NCBI RefSeq assembly: GCF_018403185.1
Contig: NZ_BOSE01000001.1
Location: 930,001 to 994,000 of the forward strand
Origin: Paenibacillus montaniterrae
GTDB taxonomy: Bacteria > Bacillota > Bacilli > Paenibacillales > Paenibacillaceae
Length of the DNA: 64,000 nucleotides
Reading direction: 5' to 3'
Under the pieces are notes generated by a model that worked only from the letters and a program-made list of their open reading frames with translations, did not search any database and was not told the DNA's origin. Position 1 is the stretch's first letter. Every line of letters starts with the position of its first letter. The translations under genes were made by a program, and so were the position numbers. Positions 9,677 through 18,211 of the stretch are shown here, one piece after another.

Positions 9677-10084
9677 CTAGCTGCTTCCAAGCGGTAATAA
9701 GGAAAGCAAGGTTTCAATAATAACGTTGATGATCGGGATTGCCATCACAAGTATAAATATTTTTCCGGCGAACTCGATCTTTGAAGCGATGCTTTCCTGA
9801 CCAGCATCTCTCACCATTTGTGCGCCAAACTCCGCAACATAAGCGATTCCGATAATTTTCAAAATAGTTTTTAAGTACACGTCTGGAATGCCAGAGCGAG
9901 TAGCCAGCTCATTGATTACGTTAATAACTGCGCCGATTTGACCAATTACGAGCAGAAACAGAAATACACCTGTAAACACGGTTATTAAAAATGCAAACTG
10001 CGGCTTCTGCTCTCGCACCAATATGACTAGCAGCGCAGCAATTAAGCCAATACCAACGACTTGGATGATTTCCACGGCATTCAC
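9677..10084 (-). CDS. spoIIIAD: Stage III sporulation protein AD
   Basis: Small membrane protein of the SpoIIIA complex (135 residues), with about four hydrophobic segments and the conserved stretch TILKIIGIAYVAEFGAQMV. Two GTG starts are possible. The longest is given; the second, three codons downstream at 10075, has AGGTGA correctly spaced and may be the real one. The stop codon of spoIIIAC is directly adjacent. Confidence 0.93.
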   Translation of the reverse strand: MNAVEIIQVVGIGLIAALLVILVREQKPQFAFLITVFTGVFLFLLVIGQIGAVINVINELATRSGIPDVYLKTILKIIGIAYVAEFGAQMVRDAGQESIASKIEFAGKIFILVMAIPIINVIIETLLSLLPLGSS

Positions 10085-10282
10085 CTACTGGAATAAAAAG
10101 ATCGACTTAATCTCTTGAAAGAGCTGAGCGATTACATCTATCACCATAAATATTCCGATCACAAATCCAAGCACCGTAATCCAATGCGCAATATCTTCCT
10201 TGCCCATTTGCTTCAGCACGGTGTGCATGATCGCAATAATAATTCCAACGCCCGCAATTTGAAAAATTGCTGTTATTTCCAT
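10085..10282 (-). CDS. spoIIIAC: Stage III sporulation protein AC
   Basis: A 65-residue protein with two membrane helices, matching the usual size of the family. The start was set at the ATG giving MEITAIFQIAGVGIIIAIMH because GGAGG lies six bases upstream. An ATG two codons earlier touches the ribosome site, and the 22-codon N-terminal extension of the open frame resembles no family member. Gene order AB-AC-AD is conserved. Confidence 0.93.
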   Translation of the reverse strand: MEITAIFQIAGVGIIIAIMHTVLKQMGKEDIAHWITVLGFVIGIFMVIDVIAQLFQEIKSIFLFQ

Positions 10283-10299
10283 AGTCATCCTCCAACCCT

Positions 10300-10821
10300 C
10301 TATACCATCAATATGACGATCAATATTGCACCAAGTGTACCAAGACTGCGCCACATATTGGCATAGCGCTGCTGCTCTTCACGAGCTAGCGCCTCTTCGC
10401 TTTTCAATTGGATTTGGGCCAGCTGCAAATGCTTCAGTTGATCCTCCGCATTACTCATGCCCAGTACACTGCCCATCCGCAGCAGCACCTCTTTTTCACG
10501 TGCGCGAAGTGAAGTTACATCCCATACCTGATGAATCGCCTGCTGCCAGGCTTCGTTCATGGAAAGCTCTTGCTCCGCTGTTAACAGCTCAGCTGTAAGA
10601 GTGAACAATCTGCTGACAGGCTGTTCTATTCCTTCGCTGCTTTTAATTAGCGCCGTTGGCAATTCGGTTTGGCCATAGTCGATTTCGGTTTCCAGCCGCT
10701 GCAGTGCATGAATGAGCTGGCGAAGCTGCTTGCTGCGATTGACGTAAAAGGAAGCCTGTACAAAACCGATTGCAGTTCCGGCAAATAAGATAAGCACTGC
10801 GCCAAGCAGCTTAATCATCAT
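10300..10821 (-). CDS. spoIIIAB: Stage III sporulation protein AB
   Basis: Component of the SpoIIIA complex with an N-terminal membrane helix and a C-terminal hydrophobic tail around a soluble helical core (RLETEIDYGQTELPTAL, VLLRMGSVLGMSNAEDQLKH). The start is uncertain. The family normally begins at MIKLLGAV, which corresponds to the ATG at 10818 or 10821. The open frame extends to an ATG at 10839 but without a ribosome site. The only good site (GAGGTGA) serves an overlapping 14-codon reading frame, so translation may be coupled. Confidence 0.93.
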   Translation of the reverse strand: MMIKLLGAVLILFAGTAIGFVQASFYVNRSKQLRQLIHALQRLETEIDYGQTELPTALIKSSEGIEQPVSRLFTLTAELLTAEQELSMNEAWQQAIHQVWDVTSLRAREKEVLLRMGSVLGMSNAEDQLKHLQLAQIQLKSEEALAREEQQRYANMWRSLGTLGAILIVILMV

Positions 10822-10855
10822 CAGTGCTTGTACGATCATAGTGTCCGATGTACAT
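10811..10855 (-). CDS. Possible 14-codon leader peptide overlapping the spoIIIAB start
   Basis: Right after spoIIIAA, GAGGTGA is followed six bases later by an ATG opening a 14-codon frame (MYIGHYDRTSTDDD). Its TAA lies just past the ATGATG where spoIIIAB begins in another frame. It could feed ribosomes to spoIIIAB by termination–reinitiation. This is read from the sequence only; no family is known to me. Confidence 0.35.
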   Translation of the reverse strand: MYIGHYDRTSTDDD

Positions 10856-10883
10856 GCGATTCACCTCGTTTCAGGCTGCGATT

Positions 10884-11879
10884 TCAAGAACCGGCTTTTC
10901 TGCTTAAAGAGAAAAAGCCGCTATTTTGCCTGCTATGCTCCAGCAAACGATCAACAGCGATAATGCGATGCATAAAGCCATGCTGACTGCGCTTCAGCTC
11001 AACGATGCTGCCAAACGCCTTTTCCTGAATCAGCCCTCTAATTTCGCTGCGTCCCAATACCTCCTGAACATCATAGGCATGCGCTGTTGCGATCACCTTC
11101 ACACCGCAATGCGCGGCTTCGCGAATCGCCAGCGCGTCCTCTACCCGGCCAATTTCGTCGACGATAATAACGTCCGGAGACATGGAGCGGAGCAGCATCA
11201 TCATTCCTTCAGCCTTGGGACAAGCATCCATTACATCTGTTCTTGGTCCAACGTCAAAGGATGGTATTCCCCGCACACTTGCGGCTATCTCGGAGCGCTC
11301 ATCAACGATTGCCACCTTCATCGGCAGCTGCTTGCCATGTGATCCGTAGCTTAACGAACGGGCCACATCACGCAGCATCGTTGTTTTCCCTTGCTGCGGC
11401 GGTGAAATCATTAGCGTCGATTGCAAAGAGCCTCCTGGTCCTGCAAAAAGCTTCGGCAGCAGCTGCTTGGCTGCGCCTACCACTTCGCGTGCAATACGAA
11501 TATTGAAGCCGCCAATATCGCGAATGCCTCTTACTGAGCCGCCATCGAGAATCGTTCTGCCGGCAATGCCAATGCGGTGTCCGCCAGCAATCGTAATATA
11601 ACCTCGGCGCAGCTCCTCCTCCATTGCATACAAGGAGTAATTGGTAATGCGCTCCAGCAGCTTGCGGCACTGCTCGTGCGAGGGTTGATAAGCTTGTCTT
11701 GGATCAAGCACTAGCTTCCCTTGCTCGGTTGCATAATGGAAGCTGCCGCGATGTGAAATCTCAAGCGGCCGATTCTCCCGGATTCGTATTTCCTCCAAGC
11801 TATGTTTTACTTCCATTGGCAAATGATAAATGATAGCTTTCAGCTCTTGCGGCAAAATATGAACGATGTCTTCTAGCAT
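10884..11879 (-). CDS. spoIIIAA: Stage III sporulation protein AA, ATPase
   Basis: Predicted secretion-type ATPase that energises the SpoIIIA channel from the mother cell. The 331-residue protein has the nucleotide-binding loop SPPQQGKTTMLRDVARSL around residue 160 and a Walker B-like VIIVDEIGRVEDALAI. The P-loop starts with Ser rather than the usual Gly. A SigE-type promoter lies just upstream, and spoIIIAB to AH follow on the same strand. Confidence 0.95.
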   Translation of the reverse strand: MLEDIVHILPQELKAIIYHLPMEVKHSLEEIRIRENRPLEISHRGSFHYATEQGKLVLDPRQAYQPSHEQCRKLLERITNYSLYAMEEELRRGYITIAGGHRIGIAGRTILDGGSVRGIRDIGGFNIRIAREVVGAAKQLLPKLFAGPGGSLQSTLMISPPQQGKTTMLRDVARSLSYGSHGKQLPMKVAIVDERSEIAASVRGIPSFDVGPRTDVMDACPKAEGMMMLLRSMSPDVIIVDEIGRVEDALAIREAAHCGVKVIATAHAYDVQEVLGRSEIRGLIQEKAFGSIVELKRSQHGFMHRIIAVDRLLEHSRQNSGFFSLSRKAGS

Positions 11880-11919
11880 AGCTTGAGGTCACTCCTTGCA
11901 AATTGCTCTTGACGATACA

Positions 11920-11948
11920 AGTCTATGCTTGTCTTTACGAAAATATCC
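11920..11948 (-). promoter_or_regulatory. SigE-type promoter of the spoIIIA operon
   Basis: On the minus strand GGATATT is followed 14 bases later by CATAGACT, close to the SigE consensus (kmATATT, N14, CATACAmT). It lies about 40 bases before the spoIIIAA start. SigE control of spoIIIA is established in Bacillus subtilis, so position and function agree. Confidence 0.7.
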
Positions 11949-11988
11949 CAAATTTTTATCGCAATTGATAGCTTACTAGGGCGTATTG

Positions 11989-12017
11989 CACCTGCCTAGC
12001 TTTAGCTGCATAAAGTA
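11989..12017 (+). promoter_or_regulatory. SigK-like promoter upstream of comB
   Basis: CACC is followed 16 bases later by CATAAAGTA, fitting the late mother-cell SigK pattern (mACm, N16-17, CATAnnnTA). It sits 36 bases before the comB start. No convincing SigA promoter is visible in the same gap. Confidence 0.45.
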
Positions 12018-12052
12018 TCATACCGATTGCAGCTAAGAAAGAAGGGCTATTC

Positions 12053-12790
12053 ATGAAGGTGCAGGTCATTTCGAATGCTAGTGATACTCACCATGCGCAG
12101 TTTATTGGCAAAGTCGCCATCGTAATTGATGTGATTCGCACGTCAACTACGATTATTTCTGCCTTGGAAGCTGGTGCAAGCAGCATCGTTCCCGTGGAGA
12201 CCATTATGGAGGCAAACACGATTAAGCAGGAGCATGACTTGCTGGGCGGCGAACGATTTTGCAAGCGCATTTCTGGCTTTCACTTAGGAAATTCTCCGTT
12301 TGAATACCGCAGCGATATTGTGAAGGGTAGACGAATCATTCTTACAACGACTAATGGCACAAGTGCTATTCTTCGCTCTACCAGAGCTGCCGAGCTTTAT
12401 GTAGCAGGCTTGGTCAATGCAGCTGCTTGCATCGATTTGGCCAGGCAATCAGGAAAGGATATAGTCATACTATGTGCTGGCAGTCATGATCAGTTTGCGA
12501 TTGAGGACGGGTTTTGCGCAGGCTATATGATTGCTAGATTGAAGGAAAAATTGCCTGCGGAGCAGCTGAAGCTCGATGATCTTGGCTATGCGATGCTTGC
12601 ATTATACAAGCATAACAAGAGCAGCATGAAAGAGCTGGCGCTAAAATGCTTGTCGGGGAAAAGACTGGCGGAGCTTGGCATGCAGGAGGACCTGGCTGTT
12701 TGCATGGAAATCGACACGTTGCCAGTCGTGCCGCGCTACAGCAAAGGAGAGCTTGTGATCGCTCACAGAACATTGACAGAGAACAATTGA
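12053..12790 (+). CDS. comB: 2-phosphosulfolactate phosphatase family protein
   Basis: A 245-residue ComB-family protein. Members release phosphate from 2-phosphosulfolactate to give sulfolactate. Family sequence includes VIDVIRTSTTIISALEAGA near the N-terminus, KGRRIILTTTNGTSAI in the middle and the acidic FAIEDGFCAGYMIARL. A ribosome site (GAAGGG) precedes the ATG. The gene stands alone between divergent spoIIIAA and convergent lysC, without comA/comC partners in the window. Sulfolactate accumulates in B. subtilis spores, and a SigK-like promoter upstream fits a role in the sporulating mother cell. The substrate is inferred from family. Confidence 0.85.
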   Translation: MKVQVISNASDTHHAQFIGKVAIVIDVIRTSTTIISALEAGASSIVPVETIMEANTIKQEHDLLGGERFCKRISGFHLGNSPFEYRSDIVKGRRIILTTTNGTSAILRSTRAAELYVAGLVNAAACIDLARQSGKDIVILCAGSHDQFAIEDGFCAGYMIARLKEKLPAEQLKLDDLGYAMLALYKHNKSSMKELALKCLSGKRLAELGMQEDLAVCMEIDTLPVVPRYSKGELVIAHRTLTENN

Positions 12791-12820
12791 TCGGTCAGAC
12801 ATATCTATGCGGCACAAGAA

Positions 12821-12869
12821 AAAATGCCCGTCATGCCGAGGAGCATTCCCCTCGCATAACGGGCATTTT
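12821..12869. terminator. Bidirectional terminator between comB and lysC
   Basis: AAAATGCCCGT and ACGGGCATTTT form the arms, with further pairing inside. A-rich and T-rich flanks make it usable from both strands, serving the convergent comB and lysC. Confidence 0.88.
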
Positions 12870-12899
12870 CATATAGATGATCAATCTGTAATTGCAGTA

Positions 12900-14153
12900 C
12901 TAGCGTCTTTCAGCTGGTCCGCCTACAAAGGCCTGCTCATTGGCATCAAGGCCGTATGCTGTATGAAGCGCCACAACTACTTCATTAAGCTTATCCGCTG
13001 CAATGACGCAGGAACATTTAATTTCAGATGTGCTAACCATATTAATGCTGACTCCAAGTGAAGAAATGGTAGAGAACATTTTAGCAGCTACTCCAGGATT
13101 GCTTACCATGCCTGCGCCAACGATCGAAACCTTAACAAGATCTCCTTCAGACACAGCTTCGCGATAAGGCACTACCTCTTTCATCCCTTCAATTACAGCA
13201 AGAGCTTTATCCTTATCGTTGCTTGATACGGTAAAAGCAAAATCAGCCTTGCCGTTTTGCGTTCCGCTTTGCACGATAATATCCACATCAATGCTGTTTT
13301 CAGCCAATGCCCCAAATACATTTGCAAGAACGCCTGGAACATCCTCAACGCCCATGATTTTAATTCTTGCAACATTTTTTTCAAAGGCAATGCCGCGTAC
13401 TGCTACGCCCTGCTCCATAATTGCTTCCTCCTTCACGCTTGTACCCTCATTCTTCGTAAAGCTAGAACGAACGACTAATTGAACATTATTGTGCTTTGCA
13501 TACTCAACCGCGCGCGGATGTAATACCGCGGCTCCCAAATGCGCAAGCTCCAGCATTTCATCATAAGAAATTTCATTAAGCTTCCGTGCATGCTTTACAA
13601 CACGAGGATCCGTTGTATATACACCGTCAACATCCGTATAAATTTCGCATAAATCCGCCTTGACTGCCGCCGCAAGCGCTACAGCCGTCGTATCAGAGCC
13701 GCCACGACCTAATGTCGTAATTTCTCCTGCTTCGCTTGTACCCTGGAAGCCTGCTACAACTGCAATATGACCTGACTTCAGCGCATCCAATACTCGCTGA
13801 GGCTGAATATCTGCAATTTTCGCCTTTCCATGTACAGCATCCGTTCTCATGCCAGCTTGCCAGCCTGTAAAGGACATAGCTTTGCCGCCAGCAGCTTCTA
13901 TCGTCATCGCTAGCAATGCAATAGAAATTTGCTCTCCTACTGTAAGTAGCATATCCATTTCACGCGCCGATGGATTTGGATTCAACAATTTTGATTGGTC
14001 AATCAAGTCATCTGTTGTATCTCCCATAGCGGATACGACTACCACGATCTCATTACCTTCTTGCTGTCTTTCTATGATCCGTTGTGCAACAAGTTGCATT
14101 CTCTCTGGCGTTCCTACGGAACTGCCGCCGAACTTCATCACGATCAAAGACAA
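12900..14153 (-). CDS. lysC: Aspartate kinase
   Basis: Phosphorylates aspartate in the first step toward lysine, methionine, threonine and diaminopimelate. The 417-residue protein has the kinase start VMKFGGSSVGTPERM, the conserved FQGTSEAGEITTLGRGGSDT, and two C-terminal ACT domains (about residues 265-410) where amino-acid feedback acts. The likely start is TTG with GGAG nine bases upstream; a GTG and an ATG follow within five codons. No lysine riboswitch is visible in the short upstream gap, so transcriptional lysine control here would have to be by another route. Confidence 0.95.
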   Translation of the reverse strand: MSLIVMKFGGSSVGTPERMQLVAQRIIERQQEGNEIVVVVSAMGDTTDDLIDQSKLLNPNPSAREMDMLLTVGEQISIALLAMTIEAAGGKAMSFTGWQAGMRTDAVHGKAKIADIQPQRVLDALKSGHIAVVAGFQGTSEAGEITTLGRGGSDTTAVALAAAVKADLCEIYTDVDGVYTTDPRVVKHARKLNEISYDEMLELAHLGAAVLHPRAVEYAKHNNVQLVVRSSFTKNEGTSVKEEAIMEQGVAVRGIAFEKNVARIKIMGVEDVPGVLANVFGALAENSIDVDIIVQSGTQNGKADFAFTVSSNDKDKALAVIEGMKEVVPYREAVSEGDLVKVSIVGAGMVSNPGVAAKMFSTISSLGVSINMVSTSEIKCSCVIAADKLNEVVVALHTAYGLDANEQAFVGGPAERR

Positions 14154-14194
14154 AGCTGCTCACTCCCAACCTTGACATATGCATACGGTTATAT

Positions 14195-14200
14195 ATTATA
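14195..14200 (-). promoter_or_regulatory. Extended -10 promoter for lysC
   Basis: Minus-strand TGATATAAT lies about 40 bases before the lysC start and after the efp terminator. The -35 region is poor, as is typical of extended -10 promoters. Confidence 0.5.
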
Positions 14201-14233
14201 TCATCCATTAGGCTAAATGAATACAGCTGCAGT

Positions 14234-14268
14234 AAAAAAAGCTGCTTGATTAGTATCAAGCAGCTTTT
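14234..14268 (-). terminator. Intrinsic terminator after efp
   Basis: A 10-bp stem (GCTGCTTGAT and its complement, loop ACTA) is followed on the minus strand by seven T residues, 9 bases past the efp stop. Confidence 0.92.
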
Positions 14269-14277
14269 GCCAAGCCT

Positions 14278-14835
14278 CTATGCGCGAGAAATATATTTGC
14301 CTTCGCGTGTATCGATCAGCAATACATCGTCTTCGTTAATGAACAATGGAACTTGAACGTTAAGGCCGGTTTCAACCTTCGCGTTTTTCGTAGCCCCTTG
14401 AGCCGTGTTGCCTTTTACGCCAGGCTCAGTTTCAATAACTTTAAGCTCAACGTTGTTAGGAAGCTGAATGCCAAGAATTTCACCTTGGTAGCTAGTAATG
14501 TTAACATTCATATTTTCTTTCAGGAAGTTAAGCTCCCACTCCAGCTGCTCGCGTGTTAACGTAAACTGATCATACGTTTCGTTGTCCATAAATGTGTATT
14601 CGTCGCCAGCACTGTACAGATATTGAACCTCACGGTTTTCAATCATGGCGCGGCTTAATGTTTCGCCTGCACGGAACGTTTTTTCAACGGTGTTGCCGTT
14701 GCGAAGATTTTTAAGCTTGGAGCGAACGAATGCCGCACCTTTACCAGGCTTAACGTGCTGGAATTCCAAAACTGTGAAAATGTCGCCTTCAAATTCAATC
14801 GTCAAACCTGTTTTAAAATCGTTTACTGAAATCAT
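14278..14835 (-). CDS. efp: Translation elongation factor P
   Basis: Binds near the ribosomal E site and relieves stalling at polyproline stretches. The 185-residue length is exact for the family. The three beta-barrel domains are evident: KOW-like N-terminal with [16 protein letters not shown] (the loop lysine after KPGK is the usual modification site), a middle OB domain, and a C-terminal OB domain ending [20 protein letters not shown]. It follows the Xaa-Pro peptidase gene by 30 bases, as in other Bacilli, and ends in a strong terminator. Confidence 0.97.
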   Translation of the reverse strand: MISVNDFKTGLTIEFEGDIFTVLEFQHVKPGKGAAFVRSKLKNLRNGNTVEKTFRAGETLSRAMIENREVQYLYSAGDEYTFMDNETYDQFTLTREQLEWELNFLKENMNVNITSYQGEILGIQLPNNVELKVIETEPGVKGNTAQGATKNAKVETGLNVQVPLFINEDDVLLIDTREGKYISRA

Positions 14836-14865
14836 TAATGATTCCCTCCTGAATTTTGATCCAAA

Positions 14866-15936
14866 TCACAAAAGAATTAATTCTTTCGGCGATGAGGTTA
14901 ATATTTGATTTCCGGATTCCGTAATTACGATGTCATCCTCGATTCTTACTCCGCCAAAACCAGGGATATAGATACCAGGCTCTACAGTAACCGTCATTCC
15001 GGGAGTTAACAATGTATCACTTAAGCGAGAAAGTCGCGGCGCCTCGTGAATTTCCATGCCGATTCCATGCCCAGTGCTGTGGCCAAACTGCTCGCCATAG
15101 CCGTAGCCGGCAATAATATCTCGGCACAGCGCATCCGCTTCAAGTCCGGACATTCCAGCTTTAATATGCTTTAGACCATGAAGCTGCGCCTCAAGCACAA
15201 TGTTGTAAATTTCAAGATGCTTCTCTGTCGGCTGGCCAACAAAAACAGTTCGCGTAATATCAGAGCAATAGCCTTTATAATATGCGCCAAAATCGAGCTT
15301 GACAAACTCATTTTGCCCGATAGTACGCTCGCTTGCCACGCCATGCGGCAGCGCCGAGCGCTCGCCCGAGGCGACAATCGTTTCAAATGAAGTGCCAGTC
15401 GCGCCATGCTTGCGCATAAACATTTCCATCTCTAGCGCAATATCAAGCTCGCGCACGCCTGGCTTGATATAGTTTAGAATATGGGCAAAGGTACGATCCG
15501 CAAGCTCTGCTGCCTCTTGAATAATAGCCAGCTCCTGCGCATCCTTTACTTCGCGAATTTTCTCAACCAGACCAGAGGTTGGCACTAAGGTTGCACCGCT
15601 TAAAGCATGCTCATAGCGTTTATACTGGGCAAAGGAAATGATATCCTGCTCAAAGCCAAGCTGAGTAATGCCATGCTTGTTAAGCAGCGATTTTATATCA
15701 TCTAATGGATGCGCCTTATAAATGATAATCTCGAAGCCAGGTGCCTGCTGGGCAGCTTGGATCTGATATCGAAAATCAGTTAGCAGATAGCTTGACTCCG
15801 CTGTAATAAGCAGCGTGCCTGCAGAACCGTTGAACCCGCTTAAATAGCAGCGATTAACCCCGCTGTCGATGATTATCGCTTGCAGCTGCTGTTCTGACAT
15901 CGCTTGTCGCAGCTTGGCAACTCGTTCATTTGTCAT
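14866..15936 (-). CDS. M24 family Xaa-Pro aminopeptidase
   Basis: Cytoplasmic metallopeptidase predicted to remove N-terminal residues before proline (YqhT/PepQ type). The 356-residue protein has an N-terminal creatinase-like domain and a C-terminal pita-bread domain with the metal ligands in FVKLDFGAYYKGYCSDITRT, GHSTGHGIGMEIHEAP and VTVEPGIYIPGFGGVRIEDD. It sits between aroQ and efp, in the same order as B. subtilis yqhS-yqhT-efp. Confidence 0.93.
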   Translation of the reverse strand: MTNERVAKLRQAMSEQQLQAIIIDSGVNRCYLSGFNGSAGTLLITAESSYLLTDFRYQIQAAQQAPGFEIIIYKAHPLDDIKSLLNKHGITQLGFEQDIISFAQYKRYEHALSGATLVPTSGLVEKIREVKDAQELAIIQEAAELADRTFAHILNYIKPGVRELDIALEMEMFMRKHGATGTSFETIVASGERSALPHGVASERTIGQNEFVKLDFGAYYKGYCSDITRTVFVGQPTEKHLEIYNIVLEAQLHGLKHIKAGMSGLEADALCRDIIAGYGYGEQFGHSTGHGIGMEIHEAPRLSRLSDTLLTPGMTVTVEPGIYIPGFGGVRIEDDIVITESGNQILTSSPKELILL

Positions 15937-15969
15937 CCATATTCCCTCTCTTTCGTCAGGCTGCTGTGG

Positions 15970-16407
15970 TTATTGCTTAAGATGATCAAGCAAAGCCTGC
16001 AGGCCTAAAATGTAGCCAAAAGCTCCAAAGCCGGCAATTTGACCCAGAGCGACTGGCGCAACAACCGAATGATGTCTAAACGCTTCTCTCTTATGTATAT
16101 TCGATAGATGCACTTCAACGACAGGCAGTGAAACAGCGCCTAGTGCGTCACGAATCGCATAGCTGTAATGCGTCCAAGCTCCAGGATTAATGATAATTCC
16201 ATCCGCTTGACCATAGCATGCGTGAATCCGATCAATCATTTCACCTTCATGATTCGTTTGAAAAAAGCGCAGCTCGACGCCAAGCTGAGCAGCCTTGCTG
16301 GACAGTTCAGCTTCAATTGCCGCCAAGGATTGATTGCCGTACACGCCTGGCTCGCGAATGCCAAGCATATTCAAATTAGGTCCATTCAACACTTCAATAC
16401 GATGCAT
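15970..16407 (-). CDS. aroQ: Type II 3-dehydroquinate dehydratase
   Basis: Third step of the shikimate pathway. The 145-residue protein begins [20 protein letters not shown], matching the family N-terminus, and keeps the active-site motifs [29 protein letters not shown] and [18 protein letters not shown]. The ATG was chosen because GGGAGG lies nine bases upstream; the open frame runs 13 codons further. It is 33 bases upstream of the peptidase gene and probably cotranscribed with it. Confidence 0.96.
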   Translation of the reverse strand: MHRIEVLNGPNLNMLGIREPGVYGNQSLAAIEAELSSKAAQLGVELRFFQTNHEGEMIDRIHACYGQADGIIINPGAWTHYSYAIRDALGAVSLPVVEVHLSNIHKREAFRHHSVVAPVALGQIAGFGAFGYILGLQALLDHLKQ

Positions 16408-16500
16408 GCTCAGCACCTCCCAATCTGCGCAATTGAGCCCATACAATGAGCCTTTGACATTTTACCACAAAAATATGCAGTTTGAGAAGTCAAACTTGCG

Positions 16501-16541
16501 GGCGCGTCTGAGAACTCCGAGGACAGCTTTTCAGACGCACC
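16501..16541 (-). repeat. Hairpin repeat at the yqhR 3' end
   Basis: On the minus strand GGTGCGTCTGA pairs with TCAGACGCGCC. The yqhR stop codon lies in the CTTAG just before the first arm. A related hairpin, starting CTAGGGCGTATCTGA, occurs at the glgA 3' end (32122-32152). There is no T-tract, so terminator function is uncertain. Confidence 0.6.
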
Positions 16542-17036
16542 CTAAGTCGAGGCTGCCGGTTCTCTCGAAGCTTCATCTGTAAACTCAAAGGCAATCGAGT
16601 AGCCGATAAATAGTCCCCAGACAACGAAAAAGCAAAAGTCCGTTGCTGCAAGCGTGAACGGCACATTTAGAGTCATTTTCGTAATGCCTAGCAGCGGACA
16701 TACTCCAAATAGAATCCCCCACCAGCCGATGCCGTACCACACACCAGGCCATGGTCCTTCCAGCTTGCGAAAAAACCAAAGATATAAAAATGCTGCCAGC
16801 ATAGAAAATATAATAAAGCTGAACGTGCCCGTAATATGACCAAAGGGACCAATTGCCGCTTGCTCGGTAAGCCACGTACGGATTAAAAAAGATGCAGGCT
16901 CCTTCGTAAAGTGAAGATAGTAAGCGATCAGTCTTAGCCCGCCCCATATTACGCCTGCAAAAAAGCCGATGTTCAAAGCGTAGCGGATCGGTCTCGTTAC
17001 ACCTGTCTGCTGCAAATTGCGAAATATTGCGCTCAT
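16542..17036 (-). CDS. yqhR: YqhR-family integral membrane protein
   Basis: A 164-residue protein with four hydrophobic helices (about residues 20-42, 65-88, 100-118 and 128-150) and the conserved GPWPGVWYGIGWWGILFG. Its position, divergent from yqhQ and next to aroQ, matches YqhR of sporulating Bacilli. The function is unknown. The C-terminal tail is short and polar, and the stop codon lies at the edge of a hairpin repeat. Confidence 0.8.
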   Translation of the reverse strand: MSAIFRNLQQTGVTRPIRYALNIGFFAGVIWGGLRLIAYYLHFTKEPASFLIRTWLTEQAAIGPFGHITGTFSFIIFSMLAAFLYLWFFRKLEGPWPGVWYGIGWWGILFGVCPLLGITKMTLNVPFTLAATDFCFFVVWGLFIGYSIAFEFTDEASREPAAST

Positions 17037-17122
17037 GCCGTCAAACCCCTTTCTTGCTTCTAAGCTGTCAATTCGCTATTGCACTAGTATAAACGTTTAC
17101 CAGATTGCTTATCCGCTATTCG

Positions 17123-17152
17123 TTGGCAATATTGATTAAAATCAAGTACAAT
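17123..17152 (+). promoter_or_regulatory. SigA-type promoter of yqhQ
   Basis: TTGGCA and TACAAT are separated by 18 bases, about 58 bases upstream of the yqhQ start in the yqhR/yqhQ divergent gap. Confidence 0.55.
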
Positions 17153-17209
17153 AGAACTATAATGATGCTTTAAGAAATCGTATTTGTAGCAAAGGAAGGG
17201 GACTTATTC

Positions 17210-18190
17210 TTGTCAGACAAATCACGCAATTTGTATGGCGGACAAGCTGTCATTGAAGGCGTCATGTTTGCAGGCAAATATGTAAACGTCACTGCAGTTC
17301 GTCGCAAAAATAAAGAAATCGAATATTTGGAAGTGCCCAAAACGACGATCTCTTGGGTACAAAAGCTGAAAAAGATCCCACTTATCCGCGGAGTAGTCGG
17401 TATTGTGGAATCTAGTGCTAAAGGGTCGGTTCACTTGAATTTCTCTGCGGACAAATATGCTGAGGATGAAATGGATGACATGACGGAGGAAGAGCGCGCC
17501 AAGGAGCTTGCCAAAGCGAAGAAAAAAGAGGGCAAGTTCGATCTGACGATGATTTTAAGCGTTGCTGCAATCGGCGTGCTTTCCTTTGTTTTTGGCAAGC
17601 TTATCTTTACCGCAGCTCCTGCTGTTGTCGAAGAGCTGCTATTCAAAAATATGTTTGAAAGCAAGCTCGGCCATAATTTGCTTGAAGGACTTATTAAAAT
17701 TATTTTTCTACTCGTTTATTTATACTTGATGACGCTAACCCCTATAATTAAACGGCTCTTCCAGTATCATGGCGCTGAGCATAAAGTCATTTCCGCCTAT
17801 GAGGCTGGCGTCGAACTGACCGTTGAAAATGTACAGCGCTTCAGCCGCTTGCATTATCGCTGTGGCTCAAGCTTTATTGTGTTCACCGTCATTGTCGGCG
17901 TTATTATTTATTCGATGCCGTTTTTTGAATGGGACTCAATCTGGGAAAGAATCTGGATTCGCATCCTGCTGCTGCCAGTCGTTTTAGGCTTTTCCTATGA
18001 AGTGCTGCGTGCAACCAACGCTGTGCGCGACATTCCTGGGCTGCACTTCCTTGGGTATCCAGGCCTGTGGCTGCAGCTGCTAACAACGAAAGAACCGAAA
18101 AATGATCAGGTAGAAGTATCAATCGCTTCCTTCAAACGTATGCTAGAACTAGAAAAGCAATATGCTAACGGTACTACTCACAACTCGTAA
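17210..18190 (+). CDS. yqhQ: DUF1385 membrane protein YqhQ
   Basis: A 326-residue membrane protein with the DUF1385 signatures YGGQAVIEGVMF near the N-terminus and the histidine-containing FQYHGAEHKVISAYEAG in the middle, then hydrophobic helices up to about residue 265. The start is TTG with GGAAGGGG upstream; the conserved GGQAVIEGVM would be lost with any later start. A charged loop at about 85-105 separates the first part from the helices. The molecular role is unknown. The yqhP-like gene follows 21 bases on. Confidence 0.93.
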   Translation: MSDKSRNLYGGQAVIEGVMFAGKYVNVTAVRRKNKEIEYLEVPKTTISWVQKLKKIPLIRGVVGIVESSAKGSVHLNFSADKYAEDEMDDMTEEERAKELAKAKKKEGKFDLTMILSVAAIGVLSFVFGKLIFTAAPAVVEELLFKNMFESKLGHNLLEGLIKIIFLLVYLYLMTLTPIIKRLFQYHGAEHKVISAYEAGVELTVENVQRFSRLHYRCGSSFIVFTVIVGVIIYSMPFFEWDSIWERIWIRILLLPVVLGFSYEVLRATNAVRDIPGLHFLGYPGLWLQLLTTKEPKNDQVEVSIASFKRMLELEKQYANGTTHNS

Positions 18191-18211
18191 TTTGGAAAGG
18201 AGCAATGCAGC

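Noticed and set aside
14154..14277. Lysine riboswitch before lysC
   Set aside because: The gap is only about 125 bases and is taken up by the efp terminator and a promoter; no L-box sequence is visible.
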